Below, in pieces: positions 7,245-12,821 of a stretch of DNA of 12,821 nucleotides. Within the stretch, counting starts at the first letter, position 1. The number at the start of each line of letters is the position of its first letter. A program made the position numbers and the translations under genes. The stretch comes from JAULUH01 sp032111745 (GTDB taxonomy: Bacteria; Chloroflexota; Anaerolineae; JAAEKA01): the NCBI GenBank assembly GCA_032111745.1, contig JAULUH010000317.1, positions 1-12,821 of the forward strand, given 5' to 3'. The notes beneath the pieces are model-generated. The model was given only the letters and a program-made list of their open reading frames with translations. It was not told the DNA's origin and did not search any database.

Positions 7245-8231
7245 ATGTCACGCATTACGATGAGAGAGGCGATTAGCATGGCGCTGCGCGAGGAGATGGA
7301 GCGCGACGAGCGCGTCTTCTTGATGGGCGAGGAGATCGGGGTGTGGGGCGGCACCTATGCCGTCACCCGGGGCTTCCTGGACCAGTTTGGCGAGAAGCGG
7401 GTGCGCGACACCCCCATCGCCGAGGGCGTAATCGTCGGCGCCGCCATTGGCGCCGCCATTGCCGGCCTGCGGCCCGTGGCCGAGTTGATGACCATCAACT
7501 TCGCGTTCCTGGCCATGGACATGATCGTCAACCACGCCGCCAAGATGTATTATATGTTCAACGGCCAGATCAAGGTGCCCCTAGTCGTGCGCACGGTGGG
7601 CGGCGGCGGCCGGCAGCTAGGAGCCACCCACTCCCAGACCCCTGACGTGGTCTTCGCCCATTTCCCCGGCCTGAAGGTGGTGGCGCCCGGCACGCCGGCC
7701 GATGCCAAGGGCCTGCTTAAGGCCGCCATCCGGGACGAGGACCCGGTGTTCTTCATCGAGAACGCCCTGCTCTACCAGGTGCGCGGCGAGGTGCCCGAGG
7801 ACGAGGATTTCGTGGTGCCCATCGGCGTCTCCGATGTCAAGCGCGAGGGCAAGGATGCCACCATCGTCTCCTACTCCAAGATGCTCCAGGCCTCCCTGCA
7901 GGCCGCCGACGAGCTGGCCAAGGAGGGCATCGACGTGGAAGTGGTCGACCTGCGCACCCTGCGCCCCATCGACACCCGCTCCATCGTGACCTCGGTGCAG
8001 AAGACCAACCGCCTGGTAGTGGTGGAGGAGGGCTGGCGGGCCTACGGCGTGGGCGCCGAGATCGCCAGCCGGGTGACCGAGCTGGCCTTCGACCACCTCG
8101 ACGCGCCGGTCCGCCGCGTGGCCCAGGCCGAGGTTCCTTTGCCCTACAACCGCCGGCTGGAGCAGATGGCCCTGCCACAAGTGCCCGATATCGTGCACGC
8201 GGTTAAGGACGTCCTCTACCTGAACGACTAG
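7245..8231 (+). CDS. pdhB: Pyruvate dehydrogenase E1 component, beta subunit
   Basis: This 328-residue transketolase-like protein partners the alpha subunit to form the E1 active sites. Recognisable features include the N-terminal MREAISMAL...FLMGEEIGVWGG, with the ThDP-contacting glutamate in MGEEIG. The central PIAEGVIVGAAIGAA and PVAELM segments follow, then GGGGRQLGATHSQ, and a C-terminal transketolase domain with VEVVDLRTLRPID and VVVEEGW. ATG at 7245 is chosen because GGAGG (7231-7235) lies 9 nt before it. The longer open frame from 7182 would overlap pdhA and add a non-conserved Arg/Pro-rich extension. The gap to pdhA is 23 nt. The length fits the usual ~325-residue family size. Confidence 0.93.
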   Translation: MSRITMREAISMALREEMERDERVFLMGEEIGVWGGTYAVTRGFLDQFGEKRVRDTPIAEGVIVGAAIGAAIAGLRPVAELMTINFAFLAMDMIVNHAAKMYYMFNGQIKVPLVVRTVGGGGRQLGATHSQTPDVVFAHFPGLKVVAPGTPADAKGLLKAAIRDEDPVFFIENALLYQVRGEVPEDEDFVVPIGVSDVKREGKDATIVSYSKMLQASLQAADELAKEGIDVEVVDLRTLRPIDTRSIVTSVQKTNRLVVVEEGWRAYGVGAEIASRVTELAFDHLDAPVRRVAQAEVPLPYNRRLEQMALPQVPDIVHAVKDVLYLND

Positions 8232-8258
8232 CCAGACACACCCTGAGGAGATACACTC

Positions 8259-9560
8259 ATGGCAGAACTGATTACCATGCCCAAGCTGGGCTTCGACATG
8301 GCCGAGGGCAAGCTGGAAGAGTGGGTCAAGCAGGTCGGCGACTCCATCAAGGACGGCGACGTGCTGGCCATCATCGAGACCGATAAGGCCAGTGTGGAGG
8401 TGACGTCGTTCCAGACCGGCACGCTGCGCCAGCTGCTGGTGCAGGCTGGAGATATCGTGCCGGTGGGCGCACCCATTGCCGTGCTGGGCACGGCCGACGA
8501 GACCATCGACCTGGCGGCCCTGGGCCTGGCCGGCGCAGCCGCTCCCAAGGCTGCACCGCCCGCACCGGCCAAGGCCCCAGAACCAGCCGCGGCCAGGGAG
8601 CCGGCGCCGGCCGAACCCGCCCCCATCCTCCCTTCCCAGCAGCCGGCAGCCGTGGCGCCGCCCAGTGGCCGGCTCCTGGCCTCGCCGGTCGCCGTGCGCA
8701 TGGCGGGCGAGCTGGGCATCGACCTGGCCAGCGTGCACGGCTCCGGCCCTGATGGCCGCATCGTCAAGCGCGATATCGAAACCTACCTGAGCGAGCGCGA
8801 GAAGGCGCCAGCCAGGCCCACCCCCATGCCAGTGCCTGTGCCGGCCATGGCCCCCAGCCTGGAAGGGATGGAGGGCTATCGGGCCGAGGCTCTGACCCCC
8901 ATCCGCAAGACCATTGCCCGCCGCATGGTGGAGAGCAAGCAACAGGCCCCCCACTTCTACATCACGGTGGCCGTGGACATGGCCGCGGCCATGGCGCTGC
9001 GCAAGCAGCTGAACACCGTGTTGCCCGAGGAGAGCCGCATCTCGGTCAACGACCTGGTGGTCAAGGCCGCGGCCGTGGCCTTGCGAGAGCATCCATCGTT
9101 GAACGCCTCCTTTGCCGGGGACGAGATCCACTACCACGACCGCGTCAATGTCGGCATGGCCGTAGCCCGGGAGACCGGATTGTTGACCGTGGTGATCAAG
9201 GATTGCGACAAGAAGTCCCTGGCCCAGATCGCCCGGGACTCCCGGACGATGGTCAACCGGGCGCGTGAGGGCCGCATGCAGGCCGACGACATGCTGGGCG
9301 GCACCTTCACGGTCAGCAACCTGGGCATGTACGACGTGGAGAACTTTATCGCCATCATTAACCCGCCCCAGGCCGCCATCCTGGCCGTGGGTGCGGTGCA
9401 GCAGGTGCCCGTGGTGGACGCCAATGGCCAGGTAGTCGCTGGCTCGCGCCTGAAGGCCACCGTCTCCGCCGACCACCGGGTCACGGATGGTGCCGAGGCT
9501 GCCGGGTTCATGCAGACGCTGCGCAAGGCCCTGGAAGAACCCCTGCGGTTGCTGGTATAG
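8259..9560 (+). CDS. pdhC: Dihydrolipoamide acetyltransferase, E2 component of the pyruvate dehydrogenase complex
   Basis: This 433-residue protein forms the core of the complex and transfers acetyl from lipoyl-lysine to CoA. The layout is one lipoyl domain (1-80, lipoylated K43 in ETDKAS), an Ala/Pro-rich flexible linker (~88-134), a peripheral subunit-binding domain (~138-177, LASPVAVRMAGELGIDL... GRIVKRDI) and an acyltransferase domain (~200-433). The active-site motif DHRVTDG (H406, D410) is intact. The start has GAGGAG (8245-8250) at 8-nt spacing, and the gap to pdhB is 27 nt. There is only a single lipoyl domain, as in many Gram-positive and cyanobacterial E2 proteins. No dihydrolipoamide dehydrogenase (E3) follows, so that subunit must be encoded elsewhere. 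The substrate assignment rests on E1 features. Confidence 0.92.
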   Translation: MAELITMPKLGFDMAEGKLEEWVKQVGDSIKDGDVLAIIETDKASVEVTSFQTGTLRQLLVQAGDIVPVGAPIAVLGTADETIDLAALGLAGAAAPKAAPPAPAKAPEPAAAREPAPAEPAPILPSQQPAAVAPPSGRLLASPVAVRMAGELGIDLASVHGSGPDGRIVKRDIETYLSEREKAPARPTPMPVPVPAMAPSLEGMEGYRAEALTPIRKTIARRMVESKQQAPHFYITVAVDMAAAMALRKQLNTVLPEESRISVNDLVVKAAAVALREHPSLNASFAGDEIHYHDRVNVGMAVARETGLLTVVIKDCDKKSLAQIARDSRTMVNRAREGRMQADDMLGGTFTVSNLGMYDVENFIAIINPPQAAILAVGAVQQVPVVDANGQVVAGSRLKATVSADHRVTDGAEAAGFMQTLRKALEEPLRLLV

Positions 9561-9610
9561 GCAGGGCCGGCGGAGACACCCACGCCACCATAGCCCAACC
9601 ACTGATGCCA

Positions 9611-9654
9611 ACCCATGTGCCCGGATCGTCGATCCGGGCACAGTTCATGTGGGT
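9611..9654 (+). terminator. Terminator of the pdh operon
   Basis: Perfect 12-bp arms (TGTGCCCGGATC at 9616-9627 and its complement at 9631-9642) enclose a 3-nt loop. An outer ACCCA/TGGGT pair (9611-9615, 9650-9654) could extend the structure. It begins about 50 nt after the pdhC stop. The run after it (ATATTT) is short, so termination may be partial. The remaining part of 9561-10016 contains two palindromic repeats, a promoter and a leader, but no gene. Confidence 0.65.
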
Positions 9655-9677
9655 ATATTTGAGACCGATTGGGGATC

Positions 9678-9713
9678 GCGCGTAGAGACGCAAAATTTTG
9701 CGTCTCTACGCGC
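9678..9713. repeat. 36-bp perfect palindromic repeat, copy 1
   Basis: The half-site GCGCGTAGAGACGCAAAA is followed immediately by its exact reverse complement, giving an uninterrupted 36-bp palindrome. As I recall, repeats with the core GTAGAGACGC...GCGTCTCTAC are interspersed in many Chloroflexota and cyanobacterial genomes. They behave like REP/MITE-type intergenic elements. It lies downstream of the pdh terminator and outside any gene. Confidence 0.85.
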
Positions 9714-9729
9714 AGTGGACTGATATCGG

Positions 9730-9761
9730 GCGTAGAGACGCAAAATCTTGCGTCTCTACGC
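9730..9761. repeat. 32-bp palindromic repeat, copy 2
   Basis: The sequence GCGTAGAGACGCAA at 9730-9743 pairs with its complement at 9748-9761. It matches the first copy at all but one base of the shared 30-bp core (a T-to-C change in the centre that breaks perfect symmetry). The cores start at 9681 and 9731, exactly 50 bp apart, with 16 bp between the palindromes. This suggests a tandem duplication including flank, or paired insertion. Confidence 0.85.
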
Positions 9762-9826
9762 AGGGGTGGGGCAATCCTTGTCGCGCCTGCCTCGTCAACG
9801 CGAAACGGACAAGGTTGAAAAAGCCC

Positions 9827-9854
9827 TTGATTTTACTGCATTCTGTGCTATACT
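9827..9854 (+). promoter_or_regulatory. Promoter of the RCC1-repeat gene
   Basis: TTGATT (-35, 9827-9832), a 16-bp spacer and TATACT (-10, 9849-9854) form a good sigma-70-type promoter. A TG dinucleotide at 9846-9847 also makes the -10 an extended one. Transcription would begin near 9861. This is the best-formed promoter in the window. Confidence 0.65.
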
Positions 9855-9860
9855 GAGGAC

Positions 9861-10016
9861 AGTCGTGTTTGGTCGGTAGAACCCGGTGGAGTTCGACCCG
9901 ACAGGGGTAGCGCAGGCAACGACGCCGTGTGACCCAGGAAGGAGCCGCGGAAGACAGCAAGCCGCGTCACTCCCCCACGCCGTCCATTTGCACATCAGAG
10001 GATCAGGGAGGTAACC
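9861..10016 (+). other. Structured 5' leader of the RCC1-repeat gene
   Basis: About 155 nt separate the predicted transcript start from the ATG, without a long open frame. A first hairpin pairs GTCGG (9872-9876) with CCGAC (9898-9902) and, inside it, GAAC (9879-9882) with GTTC (9891-9894). A second pairs GTGAC (9929-9933) with GTCAC (9966-9970), with an inner GCGG/CCGC stem (9947-9950, 9962-9965) and an 11-nt unpaired stretch on one side only. The Shine-Dalgarno GGGAGGT (10006-10012) lies outside both. I could not match this to a riboswitch class I know (cobalamin, c-di-GMP, c-di-AMP, TPP, SAM and THF were considered). A regulatory role is inference. Confidence 0.4.
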
Positions 10017-11276
10017 ATGAAGGCAAGGCATCTGCTGGCGTCCATTCTGCGTGTCGGCCTGGTCGTGTTTATCGCGGGGCTGGGTACCCTGCCGGCCGCC
10101 GCCGCGCCGGCCACACCGGAGGCGACCGCCCCTGAAAGCGAGCTGCTCGCCAACGTCAAGGCCATCACCACGGGTCTGGCCCACGCCTGTGCACTGACAG
10201 AGGATGGTGGTGTCAAATGCTGGGGACGCAACCAGGTCGGCCAGCTAGGCAATGGCACTTTGTTCGATTGGTCCAGAGCCGTGAACGTGACCGGACTGGC
10301 CAGTGGCGTGGCTGCCATCACCGCCGGCAACTACCACACCTGTGCACTGACCACTGCGGGTGGGGTCAAATGCTGGGGCCTGGGCATGTTTGGCCAGCTG
10401 GGCAACGGGGTGAACGCCGACCAGCCCATACCTGTTGACGTGTCCAGCCTGGCCAGCGGCGTGATCGGTATCGCTGCGGGCACGCTGCACACCTGTGCCC
10501 TGACTACCGGCGGCGGCGTCAAGTGCTGGGGGCTCAACGACAACGGCCAGCTGGGCGATGGCACCACCACAAGCTCCAACACGCCGGTGGATGTGTCTGG
10601 CCTGACCAGTGGTGTGACTGCCATCGCCGGCGGTGGGTTGCACACCTGTGCAGTGGTTACCGGTGGAGGGGTCAAATGCTGGGGATGGAACGACTATGGG
10701 CAGCTGGGCAACGATACGTTCACCAGCACCACGACGCCAGTGGCCGTGGTAGGGCTGGCGGGCGCGGTCGACACCATCGCCGCCGGCATCGCTCACACAT
10801 GTGCCATCACCACGGGCGGCGGCCTCCAGTGCTGGGGAGCCAACGCGCAGCGTGGCCAGGTGGGCGACGGGTCAAACACAGACCACAAGACCCCTGTGGA
10901 CGTGGTGGGGCTAAGCAGTGGCGTCTCCGCCGTGGATGGCGGGTCCGCCCACACCTGTGCCATAATTGCGGGCGGCGCCAAATGCTGGGGGGGTAACGCG
11001 TTGGGCCAGCTGGGCGATGGCACGGCCACACCGCTGCAGCGGACGCCGGTGGCTGTAGTCGGGCTGGCGGCTGGCGCGGTGGGCGTAGGCACCGGAGAGG
11101 TCTTCAGTTGCGCTGTACTGGAGAGCGGTGGGGTCAAGTGCTGGGGCAACAACCAGTATGGACAGCTGGGCAACGGCCGGTCTGGCCTGCAGGAATCCCG
11201 GCCCGTACCGGTGGACGTGCTGGTAGAGCCGACGGCATACGACTTCATCCAGATCTTCCCGCTGGCTATGCGGTAG
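10017..11276 (+). CDS. Secreted RCC1-repeat beta-propeller protein
   Basis: This 419-residue protein has an N-terminal signal peptide (~1-30, cleavage likely near AAAA-PAT). A short Ala/Pro/Glu linker leads into seven tandem 51-52-residue RCC1-type repeats: 47-97, 98-148, 149-199, 200-250, 251-302, 303-353 and 354-402. Each carries (H)TCA...GGVKCWG...GQLGNG, so seven blades should close one complete propeller. Each repeat has two cysteines, 14 in all, which would suit disulphide bonds outside the cell. The C-terminal tail (403-419) ends FIQIFPLAMR, resembling short C-terminal motifs of exported Chloroflexota proteins. The start is firm: GGGAGGT is 4 nt before the ATG. Bacterial secreted members of this group have no established function; binding to other proteins or the cell surface is the usual guess. 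The arylsulfotransferase-like gene follows after 41 nt. Confidence 0.88.
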   Translation: MKARHLLASILRVGLVVFIAGLGTLPAAAAPATPEATAPESELLANVKAITTGLAHACALTEDGGVKCWGRNQVGQLGNGTLFDWSRAVNVTGLASGVAAITAGNYHTCALTTAGGVKCWGLGMFGQLGNGVNADQPIPVDVSSLASGVIGIAAGTLHTCALTTGGGVKCWGLNDNGQLGDGTTTSSNTPVDVSGLTSGVTAIAGGGLHTCAVVTGGGVKCWGWNDYGQLGNDTFTSTTTPVAVVGLAGAVDTIAAGIAHTCAITTGGGLQCWGANAQRGQVGDGSNTDHKTPVDVVGLSSGVSAVDGGSAHTCAIIAGGAKCWGGNALGQLGDGTATPLQRTPVAVVGLAAGAVGVGTGEVFSCAVLESGGVKCWGNNQYGQLGNGRSGLQESRPVPVDVLVEPTAYDFIQIFPLAMR

Positions 11277-11317
11277 GACGTAGACTTCTGCAAGACCCGG
11301 GAAGCATCGAGACTTCT

Positions 11318-12821
11318 ATGCCTGCGAAGGCTTCCAGCCAGGAAGGGCTTCTCGCCATCAGCATATCAACCCCGAGACACGGAGCCTGGGGGGATGCCGG
11401 GCTCCGTGCCATTCTAGCGTTGGCGGCACTCCTGTGGGGGCTGGGCCTGGCCTGCGCCGGGCCAGCCCAGGCCCAGGAGGCCGCACCGTTCCAGTACCTG
11501 GCGCCGCGGCCCGGGGCTGTGCTGGTGTCGCGCGAGACCAAGGTGGCGGTGCGCCAGGGCGAGCCCATCGCCGAGACCAGCCTGGCAGACCATCTGTTCA
11601 CGGTGACGGGCTCTGCCAGCGGCGTGCACACAGGCCGCGTCGAGCTGGCTGGCGACGGCCTGACCGTGATCTTCACCCCTGCCGCCCCCTTCACACCCGG
11701 CGAGACCGTGGCTGTAGCTGTGCGTCCAGGCCTGCGTACCACCACGGGCACCCCCCAGGGCGGCGCCTCCTGGTCCTTCACGGTGTCGCCCAAGACGGCC
11801 TCGCCGGGCAGCCATCCCTCGCGCCTCCAGGCGGAGCACCTGGCTACCCGAGAAGACTTAGCGCCTAAGCTCGGCAACGGCGATCCGGAATTCTTCCAGA
11901 GATACGTTACCCTGCCCGCCGGCTTCCCCAGTTATACGGTGACCAGTCTGGCCGAAGGCGCCTCCGACGGTTACTTCCTGCTCACCACGATCGCAGGAAG
12001 GTTCTGGGAAAACTACTCGCACCTCCTGATCGTCGACAACCAAGGCGAGCCAGTATATTACCAACGCTCGGATCAGGGCAAGCTCTTGCTGGACCTGATG
12101 AAACAGCCCAACGGCCTGCTGACCTACTATGATACCAGGGTCAACATGTACCTGGCCCTGGACAGCCAGTATCGGGAGGTGCGCCGCTACCGCCCCGGAA
12201 ATGGCTATTGGGCCGACCCCCATGATCTGAACATCTCACCTTCAGGTAACGCGCTGTTCCTGATCTACGACCACCAACAGATCGACATGAGCCAGGTCGT
12301 CCCGGGAGGCTCGCCCACCGCCACGGTGATCGGCCTCATCGTGCAGGAGATAGACGACGCCGGCCACGTCCTCTTCGAGTGGCGCAGCTGGGACCACATC
12401 CCCATCACCGATACCTACTTTGATCTGACCGCGCCCATCGTGGACTACGTGCACGGCAACGCGCTGGACTGGGACCTGGACGGGAACATCCTCGTCTCCA
12501 ACCGGCACCTGGACGAGATCACCAAGCTCAACCGGCAGACCGGCGAGATCATCTGGCGCTGGGGCGGCCGCCACAACGAGTTCACCTTTGTCAACGACCA
12601 GCGGGGCTTCTCGTATCAGCACGACATCCGGGTGCTGCCCAACGGCAACTACACCTTCTATGACAACGGCAATCGGCTGGTGCCATCGCTCTCGCGCGCC
12701 CTGGAGGTCCGCATCGACGAGGCCAGGCGTACTGCCACCCTGGTGTGGTCGTACCGCAACACCCCAGACGTCTACGCACCGGGGTTCGGCAGCGTGCAAA
12801 GGCTCGCCAACGGCAACACCT
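11318..12821 (+). CDS. Secreted arylsulfotransferase-like protein with Ig-like domain, 3' end outside window
   Basis: The frame from ATG at 11318 stays open to the right edge (501 codons). The first ~52 residues are a long signal peptide: a 30-residue n-region, a hydrophobic stretch ~29-48, and likely cleavage after AQA. Residues ~60-157 look like an SbsA/Big_5 Ig-like domain (RPGAVLVSRETKVAV... FTPAAPFTPGETV... SWSFTVSP). From ~185 the protein matches the arylsulfotransferase (ASST) propeller family, including SHLLIVDNQGEPVYY, ADPHDLN (H302), DYVHGNALDWDLDGNILVSNR (H379, R396), TGEIIWRWGG and YQHDIRVLPNGN (H435). ASST enzymes move sulfate between phenolic compounds through a sulfo-histidine. 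H379/R396 have nearly the same spacing as H356/R374 of the E. coli-type enzyme, and H435 or H302 are further candidate active-site residues. No strong Shine-Dalgarno precedes the ATG, so coupling to the RCC1 gene is possible. Activity is unproven; many relatives are uncharacterised. Confidence 0.82.
   Translation, partial: MPAKASSQEGLLAISISTPRHGAWGDAGLRAILALAALLWGLGLACAGPAQAQEAAPFQYLAPRPGAVLVSRETKVAVRQGEPIAETSLADHLFTVTGSASGVHTGRVELAGDGLTVIFTPAAPFTPGETVAVAVRPGLRTTTGTPQGGASWSFTVSPKTASPGSHPSRLQAEHLATREDLAPKLGNGDPEFFQRYVTLPAGFPSYTVTSLAEGASDGYFLLTTIAGRFWENYSHLLIVDNQGEPVYYQRSDQGKLLLDLMKQPNGLLTYYDTRVNMYLALDSQYREVRRYRPGNGYWADPHDLNISPSGNALFLIYDHQQIDMSQVVPGGSPTATVIGLIVQEIDDAGHVLFEWRSWDHIPITDTYFDLTAPIVDYVHGNALDWDLDGNILVSNRHLDEITKLNRQTGEIIWRWGGRHNEFTFVNDQRGFSYQHDIRVLPNGNYTFYDNGNRLVPSLSRALEVRIDEARRTATLVWSYRNTPDVYAPGFGSVQRLANGNT

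Noticed and set aside
6256..7251. 331-codon minus-strand frame opposite pdhA
   Set aside because: It lies almost exactly opposite a conserved enzyme gene and shows no domain or ribosome binding site.
7617..9641. 674-codon minus-strand open frame across pdhB and pdhC
   Set aside because: It is antisense to two clearly conserved pdh genes. Its His/Gly/Leu-rich translation has no recognisable domain, and it arises from the high GC content at third codon positions.
9671..9770. CRISPR array
   Set aside because: There are only two repeat units. They are long perfect palindromes with a 16-18 bp gap, and no cas genes are nearby. This fits an interspersed palindromic repeat instead.
9706..9960. 84-codon minus-strand frame running through a palindromic repeat
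   Set aside because: Its C-terminal part is encoded by the repeat itself and the remainder overlaps the RCC1 promoter. There is no ribosome binding site or family resemblance.
9861..10016. Cobalamin or cyclic-dinucleotide riboswitch, or SRP RNA
   Set aside because: Short stretches such as AACCCGGTG and CAGGAAGGAG are suggestive. The ordered conserved cores of these classes could not be aligned by eye.

Overview
The window is GC-rich, densely packed bacterial DNA, most likely chromosomal. It has two opposed gene blocks and no tRNA, rRNA, CRISPR array, transposase or phage gene that I can recognise. The best guess for the host is a member of the Chloroflexota (Anaerolineae/Caldilineae-like). 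The clues are palindromic GTAGAGACGC repeats between genes, secreted proteins with RCC1 repeats, a short C-terminal tail resembling the '(Y/F)LPLxxR' ends I associate with exported Chloroflexota proteins, and extended -10 promoters. This assignment is inference, not proof.

Left block, minus strand (about 4810 down to 1): two tandemly duplicated cation/Ca2+ exchangers of the CaCA (YrbG/NCX) family are followed by a large MrpA-type antiporter subunit whose 3' end lies outside the window. Spacing is 5 nt and then a 4-nt ATGA overlap, so this is a tightly coupled operon. It probably links Ca2+/Na+ exchange to a multisubunit Mrp Na+/H+ antiporter, with mrpB-G expected further left. The mrpA frame is open to the window edge and covers bases 1-2416.

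Middle: a single minus-strand gene encodes a YugP-type membrane zinc metallopeptidase (5015-5713) with a strong hairpin terminator after it. A 530-bp divergent intergenic region (5714-6243) carries possible promoters, an inverted repeat, an 11-bp-period direct repeat and a hairpin.

Right block, plus strand: pdhA-pdhB-pdhC encode E1alpha, E1beta and E2 of a pyruvate dehydrogenase-type 2-oxoacid dehydrogenase complex. Each gene has a good ribosome binding site and the gaps are 23 and 27 nt. No E3 gene is present here. After a hairpin terminator there are two near-identical palindromic repeats exactly 50 bp apart. A well-formed promoter and a roughly 155-nt structured leader follow, preceding a secreted seven-bladed RCC1-repeat protein. 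Last is a partial gene for a secreted arylsulfotransferase-like protein with an N-terminal Ig-like (SbsA/Big_5-type) domain, 41 nt downstream of the RCC1 gene and probably cotranscribed.

Nothing here is an obvious new defence or mobile system. The most unusual items are the exchanger pair fused into an mrp operon with diverged membrane segments, the structured leader ahead of the RCC1 gene, and the paired palindromic repeats.
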